In this document: in pieces, positions 52,615 to 61,768 of the stretch
How the letters are laid out: every line of letters begins with the position of its first letter
Numbering within the stretch: the first letter of the stretch is position 1
Assembly (NCBI RefSeq): GCF_949152215.1
Contig: NZ_OX424407.1
Coordinates: forward strand, 934,530-998,529
From: Lancefieldella sp. Marseille-Q7238
GTDB lineage: Bacteria; Actinomycetota; Coriobacteriia; Coriobacteriales; Atopobiaceae
Direction: 5' to 3'
Length of the DNA: 64,000 nucleotides
Translations under genes and position numbers: made by a program
Notes under the pieces: generated by a model
What the model was told of the DNA's origin: nothing
Seen by the model: the letters and a program-made list of their open reading frames with translations, nothing else
Database searches by the model: none

Positions 52615-53695
52615 CTCTGTAGACCACCTTTCCAGTGCCCGGAACGCACTCTCCCATCACGAAGGGATTGCACCCCTGCGCAACAAGAGCTTCCGCCACA
52701 TCGTCAACGTCGTCGGGATCAACGATAAGCGCCATTCCGACACCCATATTGAAGGTGCGGTACTGCTCGTCAAGCGAAAGACGTGCCTGTTCGGAGACGT
52801 AGGTAATGATGGGAGGAACGCTCCAGTTGGGACCTCCCGATTCGCCCAAACGGTCCACCAGCGCGTCTACCTGCGCAGGCAGAGCGCGATTGAGATTTTC
52901 CGTAATGCCGCCTCCGGTAATGTGCGCCATCGCCTTGATGGGCGCGCCGGCCTTAAGCACCGCGAGCAAACTGCCGGCATAGATGGTTGTGGGACGGAGC
53001 GCCGCATCAGCAAGCGATTCGCCGCCCAGCTCTTCCAGCGGTTTATTGAGTTCTTCAACCGTCTTGTTCTCGATGACAGCCTTACGCACCAGCGAATAGC
53101 CATTGGAATGAATGCCTGATGAGGGGAGGCCGAGAATAACATCGCCTGCAGATACCCGCTCCGGTCCTAAAATCTTGGGGCGGTCAACAACGCCCACTAC
53201 AAAGCCGGCCAGATCATACTCATCGGGGTTCATAACGCCGGGATGCTCCGCCATCTCACCGCCCACGAGCGCACATCCGCTCTTGCGGCAGCCTTCCGCG
53301 ATGCCTCCCACGATCTCCGCCACCGCATCGGCCTTAAGTTTACCGACGGCGATATAGTCCAGGAAAAACAACGGTTCGGCGCCCATGGGAACAATGTCGT
53401 CCACGCACATGGCCACAAGATCTTGACCCACCGTATCATTGCGACCTAAAAGCTGCGCTATAGCCAGCTTGGTACCAACGCCATCAGTGCCGCTGACCAG
53501 CACGGGCTCTTCCATGTCTTTGAGCGCCGCCGCGGAAAAGCAAGAGCCAAAGCCACCAAGGCCTCCAATGACCTCGGGGCGTGAAGTGGTCGCGACAGCA
53601 GCCTTAATGGCATCTACCGCACGAGCCCCCTCATCAACATCAACACCGGCATCGGCATAGGTGATGTGGCGATCATCATTCAGAGCGTTGGACAT
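52604..53695 (-). CDS. purM: Phosphoribosylformylglycinamidine cyclo-ligase
   Basis: Fifth step of purine synthesis. 363 residues from the ATG at 53695 (AAAGGAAAG upstream); a start seven codons earlier lacks support. GGFGSCFSAAALK, VSGTDGVGTKLAIA and VGGEMAEHPGVMNPDEYDL are PurM signatures. Overlaps the end of purF by 20 bases. Confidence 0.96.
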   Translation of the reverse strand: MSNALNDDRHITYADAGVDVDEGARAVDAIKAAVATTSRPEVIGGLGGFGSCFSAAALKDMEEPVLVSGTDGVGTKLAIAQLLGRNDTVGQDLVAMCVDDIVPMGAEPLFFLDYIAVGKLKADAVAEIVGGIAEGCRKSGCALVGGEMAEHPGVMNPDEYDLAGFVVGVVDRPKILGPERVSAGDVILGLPSSGIHSNGYSLVRKAVIENKTVEELNKPLEELGGESLADAALRPTTIYAGSLLAVLKAGAPIKAMAHITGGGITENLNRALPAQVDALVDRLGESGGPNWSVPPIITYVSEQARLSLDEQYRTFNMGVGMALIVDPDDVDDVAEALVAQGCNPFVMGECVPGTGKVVYRDVA

Positions 53696-55175
53696 CTTGC
53701 TTTCCTTTCTGTGCAAGTTGTGCCTCTACCTGGTCAAAGGTGCAAGCGTAGGAATGGCAGAGGTTACAAGGGCGCATGCCGGACAAAAACCGTCCATGAA
53801 AATCGTCAGGGATCTCTACCGGATAACGTCCGTTAAAACAGGCGGCGCAGTAGCCTCGTTGAGGCACGCAGCTCAAAAGTCCCTCAAGGCTTAAAAAGCC
53901 CAGTGAGTCAGCTCCTATATATTCGCATATCTCCTGCGTTGTTTTGCTCGCCGCAATAAGCTGATCCTGGTCAGCGGTGTCAATGCCGTAGAAGCAGGGC
54001 CATATAACCTTGGGAGAAGCGCTACGAACGTGCACCTCTGAGGCGCCCGCGTCGCGCAGCAGCTGCACAATCTGCTGAGAGGTAGTGCCGCGCACAACCG
54101 AATCGTCCACCATCACCAGCCGTTTACCCTGAATGACATCGGCAAGGGCATTCAGCTTCAGGCGGACGCCGAGCTGCCGAAGCTGCTGCGTGGGTTGAAT
54201 GAACGTGCGTGCCACGTATCGATTTTTAATAAGCCCCGTGCCAAAGGGAACGCCGAGCTCAGCGGCAAATCCTTCAGCCGCAGGAACGCCGGAGTCGGGT
54301 ACGCCGATAACCAGGTCAACGTCGGCCGCCGCTTCACGCGCTAGTTGTCTGCCCATGTCGTGACGCACGCGATAGACGGATTTTTCATTCACAACCGAAT
54401 CAGGCCGCGAGAAGTACACGTCCTCAAAAATACACGCCGCCGGCTCTCGGCTTGCAAGACCTCGCTCGGAGCGCATGCCTTCATCTGAAATACGGATAAT
54501 TTCTCCCGGCTCAACTTCACGAAGAAACGTTGCTCCTACGATGCCTAAGGCGCATGTTTCCGAAGCGATCACCCAGTTATTGTCTGCAGGGTCTCCCAGA
54601 CGCCCGATCACCAAAGGACGTATTCCGTTGGGATCGCGAAAGGCGTAGAGCGCGTTTTCACGCACCAGCACCATCGCATAACCGCCCTCCAGAAGCCGCA
54701 TCGTCGCTGCGATACCGGACCGAAGACGGTGCGTTTTTTGCGTAAAGTAGCCAATGAGCTGCGCTGCCACCTCAGAATCGGTATCCGACCGGAAAGAAAT
54801 GCTGCGGGCGGCAAGTTCTTCTCGCAACGCATCAAAGTTGAGCAGCGTGCCATTGTGTGCCAGCGCAATAATGGTCTCATCAATCGAAGAAAGATGCGGC
54901 TGAGCCGACTCCCATCCTTTGGCCCCGGCAGTCCCATAGCGACAGTGCCCGATCGCGGCTTTCCCCGGCATGGCATCAAGATCCGACCCGGTAAAGACTT
55001 CGGTCACCAGACCAAGATCTTTGCGAATCAAGACAGTCTGACCATCGCCGACCGCTATACCAGCTGAATCCTGCCCCCGGTGCTGAAGGGCATGGAGCGC
55101 AAAATACGTCAATCTAGCCACGTCACGCTGCGGCGCCCATACGCCAAAAACGCCACACTCCTCGTGAAGCTCCAT
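53676..55175 (-). CDS. purF: Amidophosphoribosyltransferase
   Basis: Commits PRPP to purine synthesis. 499 residues. A six-residue propeptide (MELHEE) precedes Cys7 in CGVFG, the N-terminal nucleophile after cleavage. The PRPP loop is VMVDDSVVRGTTS. Cys residues in PACIFED, KVIWPCFYG and YCAACFNG suggest the iron-sulfur form of Bacillus subtilis type. First of purF-purM-purN-acyltransferase. Confidence 0.96.
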   Translation of the reverse strand: MELHEECGVFGVWAPQRDVARLTYFALHALQHRGQDSAGIAVGDGQTVLIRKDLGLVTEVFTGSDLDAMPGKAAIGHCRYGTAGAKGWESAQPHLSSIDETIIALAHNGTLLNFDALREELAARSISFRSDTDSEVAAQLIGYFTQKTHRLRSGIAATMRLLEGGYAMVLVRENALYAFRDPNGIRPLVIGRLGDPADNNWVIASETCALGIVGATFLREVEPGEIIRISDEGMRSERGLASREPAACIFEDVYFSRPDSVVNEKSVYRVRHDMGRQLAREAAADVDLVIGVPDSGVPAAEGFAAELGVPFGTGLIKNRYVARTFIQPTQQLRQLGVRLKLNALADVIQGKRLVMVDDSVVRGTTSQQIVQLLRDAGASEVHVRSASPKVIWPCFYGIDTADQDQLIAASKTTQEICEYIGADSLGFLSLEGLLSCVPQRGYCAACFNGRYPVEIPDDFHGRFLSGMRPCNLCHSYACTFDQVEAQLAQKGKQDVQRSE

Positions 55176-55329
55176 GAGTTCCTTTCTGATTGCCTCTCAT
55201 ACGCACTCGTAGAGCCGCTTGCTTCTCTAGTGTACTCGCTGGCGAGAAGAAAAGGCACCTCAAACGCTCTTTGTTCGAGGTGCGTAACAATATGGTATCG
55301 ATAGTCTTCGGTTTTAAGCGCGCGCTTGC

Positions 55330-56247
55330 TTACGCGGAGGGCTGAAGATCCGATTTCTGCACGCATACCAAAGCGGCGCGACCATACTGATCAGAATAGT
55401 TACAGGTTACAAGAGTCATAACGTGGTCTACCCGGTCAATAATCTCAGACGCGCCGGCTCGAGCGTTAACAGAGCGGCTCAATTGCCTTTTCAGGTAATC
55501 GTGAAATTCTTCTCTTGAAGAAAATGTAAATTGCTGAACCGTATCATCGTCATCGCTTGCATGATAAATGAAAAGGGGCACTAACTCATATTTCTTGTCC
55601 GGAGTTTCATACCAGATGGTCTTTACATCATCAAAGACACTTTTATCATTCATCTTGCCAATATAGCGGAACATTGAACCATTCCGCATGTGATGACCGT
55701 ACAAAATAGTTTGTTGATCGACAAGGCCATGGGGGTCGTTTTCGTAATCCAGGAAAATCTGTCCTCCGACGGAATACTCGCCCTTTGCATTAGTGTGCAG
55801 ATAGTGCTCGTTATCGGTTGTCTGATACACAGGATAATTCACCGGAGAGTTTGGAATTTGAATCCACCCGACAATCTGCGAATTAATGGCGCGCAGACCC
55901 TCCCAATCAATCCCTGGAGCCTCCGTGTCATTGTTCTCGGGAATTGTCGCATACTGAGCCAGCTCTTCGTTGATAACGTCTTGCTGGTGGTAGTCCCATT
56001 GCGACTTTGCAAAAAGGCATGCGGACGCGACAATGAGGAGAATGCCGATAAGCAACAGAAGGTTCGACACGATACGAGCAGAACGCTTCCCCTTCCGCTT
56101 TTTCTTGCCACCGTGGCTTTCATTTCCTCCTTTTGTGCCGCTCTTCTTCAGGTCATACGATAAAGGTTTCACGGCCGTGGAGGCTGAGCTGCGGGTGTCC
56201 GATGGAGTGGTATTTCCCGCAAAATGTCTGCCTCGTGTTTCTGTCAT
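55330..56247 (-). CDS. Class B sortase
   Basis: 305 residues. A ~55-residue basic cytoplasmic lead (SHGGKKKRKGKRS) is followed by one transmembrane helix (LLLLIGILLIVASACLFA) and the sortase B fold: INSQIVGWIQIPNSPVNYPV, catalytic His in ILYGHHMRNGSMF, Cys in LVTCNYSDQYGR and Arg in that same segment. Attaches proteins to the cell wall or builds pili; no substrate with a sorting motif is seen in the window. Confidence 0.93.
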   Translation of the reverse strand: MTETRGRHFAGNTTPSDTRSSASTAVKPLSYDLKKSGTKGGNESHGGKKKRKGKRSARIVSNLLLLIGILLIVASACLFAKSQWDYHQQDVINEELAQYATIPENNDTEAPGIDWEGLRAINSQIVGWIQIPNSPVNYPVYQTTDNEHYLHTNAKGEYSVGGQIFLDYENDPHGLVDQQTILYGHHMRNGSMFRYIGKMNDKSVFDDVKTIWYETPDKKYELVPLFIYHASDDDDTVQQFTFSSREEFHDYLKRQLSRSVNARAGASEIIDRVDHVMTLVTCNYSDQYGRAALVCVQKSDLQPSA

Positions 56248-56321
56248 AAACTATCCTGCCTAACTTTCTTTCTGTATGCCGGTCCGCATCATCTGTATGC
56301 TGGCTGGCGCCATGAGATACC

Positions 56322-56783
56322 TTACGCGTCAGCCATTTCTTGCTTCAGCCTTATAATCTTCTCGCGATATTCCGGAAGCGAGGAGCCCAGAACTTGCACA
56401 GCATAGAGAGCCGCGTTTTTTGCCCCGTTAATAGCCACGCACGCTACGGGCACGCCCGACGGCATCTGCACCATCGAAAGCAGTGAGTCCATGCCGCCTA
56501 AATCGCTGGTCTTCATAGGAACTCCGATGATAGGAAGCGGAGTATACGCAGCTACGACACCCCCAAGATGCGCGGCTTTTCCCGCGGCGGCGATAATCAC
56601 CTTGAGGCCCCGATCAGCTGCCGTTTTTGCCCATTCGTGAACTTTCTGTGGATTGCGATGCGCGGAGGCGACGACCAGCTCGTAGGGAACGCCCATGCGT
56701 TCGAGCTCCGCCGTGCAGCCTTCCATGACAGGAAGATCAGACTTAGAGCCCATAATAATCCCAACAACCGGCTGTTCCGCCAT
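56322..56783 (-). CDS. purE: N5-carboxyaminoimidazole ribonucleotide mutase
   Basis: 153 residues. [41 protein letters not shown] and PIIGVPMKT are class I PurE signatures. It stands apart from the purF operon, separated by the sortase gene. The region up to the divergent kinase gene shows a GCGAGAAG word at 56859 but no riboswitch. Confidence 0.95.
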   Translation of the reverse strand: MAEQPVVGIIMGSKSDLPVMEGCTAELERMGVPYELVVASAHRNPQKVHEWAKTAADRGLKVIIAAAGKAAHLGGVVAAYTPLPIIGVPMKTSDLGGMDSLLSMVQMPSGVPVACVAINGAKNAALYAVQVLGSSLPEYREKIIRLKQEMADA

Positions 56784-56971
56784 AGTTGCTCCTTCACTAC
56801 TCCGGCCTGTATCAGCGCCATTGCTACCAGCATATCCTCACTAAGTATAAATTACTCAGCGAGAAGCACCTCCGTCACCTGACGAGAGTCACACAAGCAC
56901 TATATTTTCTTCCTATTTTCGTTATCATGTTCTCTGGCGTTGGTCCATCAGTCCACGTGAAAGGAAATCCT

Positions 56972-57850
56972 ATGAGTAACGCTAATCCTGTCTTGTTCAA
57001 ACGTAGAGGCGCGTATATTCCGCGCATCGCCGCAGTTCATGATCTGTGCGGCTACGGAAAATGCTCACTTGGCGTAGCGATTCCGGTGCTTTCCGCAGCT
57101 GGCTGCGATGTATGCCCTGTTCCCACATCGCTCTTCTCGGCGCACACTCGCTTCCCTAAGTTTTACATGCACGACACCACCGATATGCTGGCTGACTACC
57201 TTGACGCGTGGGTGGATGAGGGTATCGAACTTGACGCCGTTTACTCCGGATTTTTAGGCGCTGCTGAGCAAGTTGCAAGCATTCAGCGCTTGTATCGCGA
57301 GCATCCAAAGGCGCTTCGTATCGTTGACCCGGTAATGGGTGACGGCGGCGTCATGTATCCAACCTACACGCAGGAACTCTGCGATGCTATGCGTGGCCTT
57401 GTTGACGGCGCTGACGTTTTGACGCCAAATCTTACCGAGGCAAGCATTCTCACCGGCATCGAATACGAAGGCCAGAACCTTACTGATGAGCAGGTCGGGC
57501 GCTATCTTGACGCGCTGCTTTCGATGGGCGCAAAGTCCGTGGTGCTCAAAGGCATTGTTCGCGGCGACGGCTTTATCCGCAATTACATCGCTGTTCGTGG
57601 CGAGAAGGGCGCCGAGGTCACCGAAGTTGCCGATGAGCTACTGCCGTATATGCTGCACGGAACCGGTGATCTTTTCGCTTCGGCTCTCCTTGCTGCCCTT
57701 ATGTGCGAGCGCGGTCTTGCAGACGCCTGCGCATTTGCCGGCGCGTTTGTTCGCGACGCCATGAAAGTCACACGCGAACAGCCAGACTTTGAGGTCCGCG
57801 GCGTTTCTTTTGAGTCCGTACTTGGAGAGATTACACAGCTCGTACAGTAG
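56972..57850 (+). CDS. Pyridoxamine/pyridoxal kinase-like (PfkB/PdxY family)
   Basis: 292 residues from the ATG at 56972 (AAAGGAAATCC upstream). AAVHDLCGYGKCSLGVAIPV, FPVM-type block (IVDPVMGDGGVMYPTY), LTPNLTEASILTG and the C-terminal ATP/anion-hole region LHGTGDLFASALLAAL with the catalytic Asp. Likely salvages vitamin B6; related kinases act on other small alcohols. Confidence 0.88.
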   Translation: MSNANPVLFKRRGAYIPRIAAVHDLCGYGKCSLGVAIPVLSAAGCDVCPVPTSLFSAHTRFPKFYMHDTTDMLADYLDAWVDEGIELDAVYSGFLGAAEQVASIQRLYREHPKALRIVDPVMGDGGVMYPTYTQELCDAMRGLVDGADVLTPNLTEASILTGIEYEGQNLTDEQVGRYLDALLSMGAKSVVLKGIVRGDGFIRNYIAVRGEKGAEVTEVADELLPYMLHGTGDLFASALLAALMCERGLADACAFAGAFVRDAMKVTREQPDFEVRGVSFESVLGEITQLVQ

Positions 57851-57860
57851 TTCTAAAAAC

Positions 57861-58874
57861 TTAGTTTGAGCCGTTTGAGCTGTTCTTTGCTCCGGCTCCT
57901 GAACCGTCACTGGCTCCCGATCCAGATCCAGAAGCGCCGGAATCACTGGTGGAGCCATTGGCGGTTCCGTCTGTCGTTTCTTTATTGCCGCCACCACTAC
58001 TCTTTTCGGCACCGGTACTATTGCTGTTGCTCTTTCCGGTGCCGGAGCCGGAGCTATTGTTGCCGCCATTAACCAGGTTGTCCAGAACGCGCACCGGCGT
58101 ATACGATGTGGCAATCTGGTCACGAAGCTGAGTCTGGGTATCTTCATCGGCGCCCGTAGTTACACAGGTAATGGTAACGCCCGCAGCGGACTGCGTCTTG
58201 GAATAGGTAAAGGTAAAGATGGGTGTAGCATCGCCACTTGGCTTCAAGAAGCCAAAGAGCTCCGATTTCTTGAGGTGTCCCTCGTCGCCGCGATGGGTGT
58301 TTACGTGATAGACAACCGTATTGATCTTGGGGTTCAACAGGCAGTTAAACGCGAAAGCCTGGGCTTGAACAGACGACGCCGACAGGCATTCCAATACATT
58401 GCCGGAGCTGGTATCTGTAACCGTCACCTCAACGCGCCCGGTGTTCTCATCAGCCTCCTGGACGGAAAAGTCTTCCGGAAACTGCGTGAAGCCGTCTCCC
58501 CATTCAACACCGCCGCGCAAAGCGGACGCTACGGTACGAACGGTAACCGACTCGGTCAGGTTTGCGGTGTTGGCTCGACGGATGAAGCCACAAGAAATCT
58601 GCATGAGTACAACGGCCGCAAGAAACACCAGCATAAAAATAACGGCGGTCTTCGTAATGACCTTCTCGACATTTGACCCTGAAGGATCGGTGCCACTCAG
58701 AGGGTCAATATCAACGGCTTCGGCGCCGCCTGCACGGCGAGCCCGTTCAACAGCAGCGCGCTCCTCGTTAGGATGGCCGGTTTCATCAACCTTGGTAAAG
58801 AGCTCCTCAGCGGCATCCGCGTCAAGTGCACCGCGCTGCCTGCGAGCAAACTCTTTTCTTTGGTCTGTAGCCAT
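57861..58874 (-). CDS. Single-helix membrane protein with Ser/Gly/Asn-rich tail, unknown function
   Basis: 337 residues from the internal ATG at 58874. A charged cytoplasmic part of ~75 residues, a transmembrane helix (TAVIFMLVFLAAVVLMQISC), an outer domain of ~170 residues (VEVTVTDTSSGNVLECL; AGVTITCVTTGADED), and a ~75-residue low-complexity tail of Ser, Gly, Asn and Thr. No family recognised. Same layout as the protein at 19923-21368. Confidence 0.7.
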   Translation of the reverse strand: MATDQRKEFARRQRGALDADAAEELFTKVDETGHPNEERAAVERARRAGGAEAVDIDPLSGTDPSGSNVEKVITKTAVIFMLVFLAAVVLMQISCGFIRRANTANLTESVTVRTVASALRGGVEWGDGFTQFPEDFSVQEADENTGRVEVTVTDTSSGNVLECLSASSVQAQAFAFNCLLNPKINTVVYHVNTHRGDEGHLKKSELFGFLKPSGDATPIFTFTYSKTQSAAGVTITCVTTGADEDTQTQLRDQIATSYTPVRVLDNLVNGGNNSSGSGTGKSNSNSTGAEKSSGGGNKETTDGTANGSTSDSGASGSGSGASDGSGAGAKNSSNGSN

Positions 58875-58921
58875 AATCCTCTTTCCGTCCACAACGAGAT
58901 GATTATACGTTATTTCCGTCT

Positions 58922-60763
58922 TTATCTCGCGCGCACAACGCTACCTGCTTCAGCGCCCGCTCCAAACTGCATGCGATAGTATGTGGCGTACGTTCCTCCT
59001 TTGGCGAGAAGCTCCTCGTGGGTGCCGCGTTCAACCGCTCGACCTCCCTCAATGGTGATAATCTCATCAGCCCCCATGATGGTGGAAAGGCGGTGCGCGA
59101 TAATGAGCGTTGTGCGGTTTTTTGCAAGCTCGGAAAGAGACTCCTGAACCGCACGCTCCGATTCGTTGTCCAGCGCCGATGTAGCCTCATCCAGAATAAG
59201 CAGCGGTGGATTCTTCAGAAAGACACGGGCGATGGAAATGCGCTGTTTTTGCCCGCCGGAAAGCCGTGTGCCGCGCTGCCCAACCTCCGTATCGTATCCG
59301 TCAGGCAAGCTTTCCGCAAACGCCGCGATATTGGCACGCCTAGCAGCCGCTTCAATCTCTTCTCGCGTTGCTTCAGGGCAGCCATATGCGATGTTTTCCG
59401 CGATAGTCCCGTCAAAAAGATAGACGTCCTGCTGTACAAGGCCAATGGCATCGCGAAGCGAATGCTGAGTCACGTCGCGCACGTCCTGACCGTCAATGGT
59501 AATAGATCCTGACGTTACATCATAAAATCGCGGTAATAAAGAGCAGGTCGTTGACTTTCCGCCGCCGGAGGGGCCAACAAGGGCAACTGTTTTCCCTGGC
59601 TCGATGTGAAGATTCAGTCCTCTGATGACTTCATCGTCACCGTCATAAGAAAAGTGAACGTCCTCGTAGATAATCTCGCCTGCGAAAACCGCAAGATCAG
59701 GGGCGTTCGGTTTATCTTCAACATCAGGGCGCGTGTCCACTATCTCCGTAAACCGCTGAAAGCCCGCCAGACCCTTTTGGAACGTTTCCGTAAAGTTCAG
59801 AATGTTTGAAATAGGGGTGGTAAAAAGAGACACATACAACGCGAAAGTAGCCAGGTCAACGGCGCGCATCTGTTCGTGCGCGATCATCCAGCCGCCGAAC
59901 ACCACAATGGTGGTATTAAGTATGCCCATCATCGAATCGATAGCACCATGATAGCGACCCATAGCAAAGTACATCCGCGCTTTGGAATCCAGATAGGCGT
60001 CATTGCTTTTGCGAAACTTAGCCCGCTCATGGTCTTCGGCAACAAAGCCCTTAACCACGCGAATGCCCGCCAGCGAATCCTCAAGCTGAGTATTGACGTT
60101 TGAAATGCGGACGCGATTCTCGCGAAAAATAGCTCTCATGTGCACATTGGCGAAGAAATTAAAGACTACCAGCGCCACAGCGATAGCGACCATAACGAGG
60201 GTAAGCGGCACATTGATAAAGGAAAGGATAACGAATGAGCCCGCAATCTCCATAACACCGATTACAAGGTACTCAGGACCGTGATGCGCCGTCTCAGAAA
60301 TGTCAAAAAGATCGGACACCAAACGACTCATCAAATCGCCCGTCTTATGGCGGTCGTAATACGAAAAACTCATGCGCTCATAGGCGTCAAACAGGTCTTC
60401 TCGCATATGGCTTTCCATGCGAGCCCCCATGATGTGTCCCCAGCTAATAACAAAGACGCGGCAGAAGAAATGCAGGGCATACATACCAATCAGCCCGACA
60501 GCCACCAGCGCGAGAGATCCTACAATAGCGTCTTTGCCTTCCGTGAACAGACCTCCCGCAAGCTGCCGTAAAATCTGCGGAAAAGCAAGCTCGGTACCTG
60601 CAATTACAAGCGCGCAGACCATGTCCATAAAGAACAGATGACGCTGACCCGTATAGTACGAAAGAAAGCGCAAAAAGATATTCTTATGCGGCGCGACTTG
60701 TGTTTTGGATCGTCTATTTTTCTCGCCATCGCTGTTTTGCTGGCGAGAAGTACTGTCTGTCAT
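58922..60763 (-). CDS. ABC transporter, fused permease-ATPase (exporter type)
   Basis: 613 residues. Six helices in the first ~330 residues, then Walker A LVGPSGGGKSTTCSL, Q-loop, signature RLSGGQKQRISIARV, Walker B PLLILDEATSALD and H-loop IIAHRLSTI. Half-transporter that should work as a homodimer, since no partner lies next to it. Substrate not predictable. Confidence 0.93.
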   Translation of the reverse strand: MTDSTSRQQNSDGEKNRRSKTQVAPHKNIFLRFLSYYTGQRHLFFMDMVCALVIAGTELAFPQILRQLAGGLFTEGKDAIVGSLALVAVGLIGMYALHFFCRVFVISWGHIMGARMESHMREDLFDAYERMSFSYYDRHKTGDLMSRLVSDLFDISETAHHGPEYLVIGVMEIAGSFVILSFINVPLTLVMVAIAVALVVFNFFANVHMRAIFRENRVRISNVNTQLEDSLAGIRVVKGFVAEDHERAKFRKSNDAYLDSKARMYFAMGRYHGAIDSMMGILNTTIVVFGGWMIAHEQMRAVDLATFALYVSLFTTPISNILNFTETFQKGLAGFQRFTEIVDTRPDVEDKPNAPDLAVFAGEIIYEDVHFSYDGDDEVIRGLNLHIEPGKTVALVGPSGGGKSTTCSLLPRFYDVTSGSITIDGQDVRDVTQHSLRDAIGLVQQDVYLFDGTIAENIAYGCPEATREEIEAAARRANIAAFAESLPDGYDTEVGQRGTRLSGGQKQRISIARVFLKNPPLLILDEATSALDNESERAVQESLSELAKNRTTLIIAHRLSTIMGADEIITIEGGRAVERGTHEELLAKGGTYATYYRMQFGAGAEAGSVVRAR

Positions 60764-60865
60764 GAGTAATCCTGTCTGATATACGAGGCTGCCGCGCTAC
60801 CGAGTACCGCGACAGCCAGACTGCTCTATGTGAGAATTGCCGAAGACCACTTCAAAGCCTGTAGC

Positions 60866-61768
60866 CTACGAAGCCTGCAATCTGCGCGAGATAGAGTCAC
60901 ACAAAAGCGCTCCTACCACGGTTTTCGCATCTTCAATGCGCCCATCAAGCACCGCATCAATGAGCTCAGAGACTTCCACCAAATCAACGTTTATGAACTC
61001 ATCGGCATCGGGGTCGGAGCCGACAAACGTGAGACCCGTCGCCATGTAAATATGAATTACCTCGTCAGTAAACCCATCCGAAGTGGCAATGCTCGTCAAA
61101 AACGCCATTTTTTCCGCCTGCATACCGGTCTCTTCCAGAAGCTCTCGATGAGCGCAGTCAAGAGGATCCTCGCCGGGGTCCAACTTTCCCGCAGGCAGCT
61201 CAATCGTAACGCGGTCAATTGCCGTCCGGTACTGACGAACCAAACAAATACGGCCCTCGTCGGTAAGAGCCACAACCGCCACGGCTCCGGGATGACGTAC
61301 GACATCGCGCAGCGCTACGCGACCGTCCGGCAACTCAACACGCAAGCGGTTGACGTTAAAGATTCGACCGGTCCATGCAACGTCTTCGGAAATCGTCTTT
61401 TCTGCAAGAGCCGCGTCACGCGGATCATCATTACCAAAGACCAGCTCACGTTCTACAGGCATCCCCGACATATGCGGAGCAGCGCCCGCAACGGTTTTTC
61501 GGTCGCCATCATAGGTGAGCAATTCGGCCGCAGCTCGCAAATCGGAGACGGCTCCGCTAATTGCGCTCTTATCCTCTGCGGAAAGAACGGCCTGCGCGGA
61601 AGCATCGTTCTTATCGGCATCAGGTTCAACAATCTCTGGCTCACACTCAAGGTGAGCGTCCTGCTCGTCCTTGATCTCGGGCTGCGCGCCCTTGCGTTCA
61701 AGCGGGTCCTTCTCGGCCTCAAACGGCTCTTTCTTGGTTAAAAACTCTGCGTTCTTTTTTTCAGTCAT
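60866..61768 (-). CDS. Nudix hydrolase, ADP-ribose pyrophosphatase-like, with long N-terminal extension
   Basis: 300 residues from the ATG at 61768, which overlaps the purD TGA by one base (TGATG). The first ~125 residues are charged and low in conserved sequence. The Nudix domain follows (VRQYRTAIDRVTIELPAGK; Nudix box GEDPLDCAHRELLEETG), of the ADP-ribose/NADH pyrophosphatase type. The coupling to purD is notable; the role of the extension is unknown. Confidence 0.87.
   Translation of the reverse strand: MTEKKNAEFLTKKEPFEAEKDPLERKGAQPEIKDEQDAHLECEPEIVEPDADKNDASAQAVLSAEDKSAISGAVSDLRAAAELLTYDGDRKTVAGAAPHMSGMPVERELVFGNDDPRDAALAEKTISEDVAWTGRIFNVNRLRVELPDGRVALRDVVRHPGAVAVVALTDEGRICLVRQYRTAIDRVTIELPAGKLDPGEDPLDCAHRELLEETGMQAEKMAFLTSIATSDGFTDEVIHIYMATGLTFVGSDPDADEFINVDLVEVSELIDAVLDGRIEDAKTVVGALLCDSISRRLQAS

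Noticed and set aside
56784-56971. Possible purine riboswitch before purE
   Set aside because: No conserved loop sequences of the purine aptamer and no anti-terminator arrangement.
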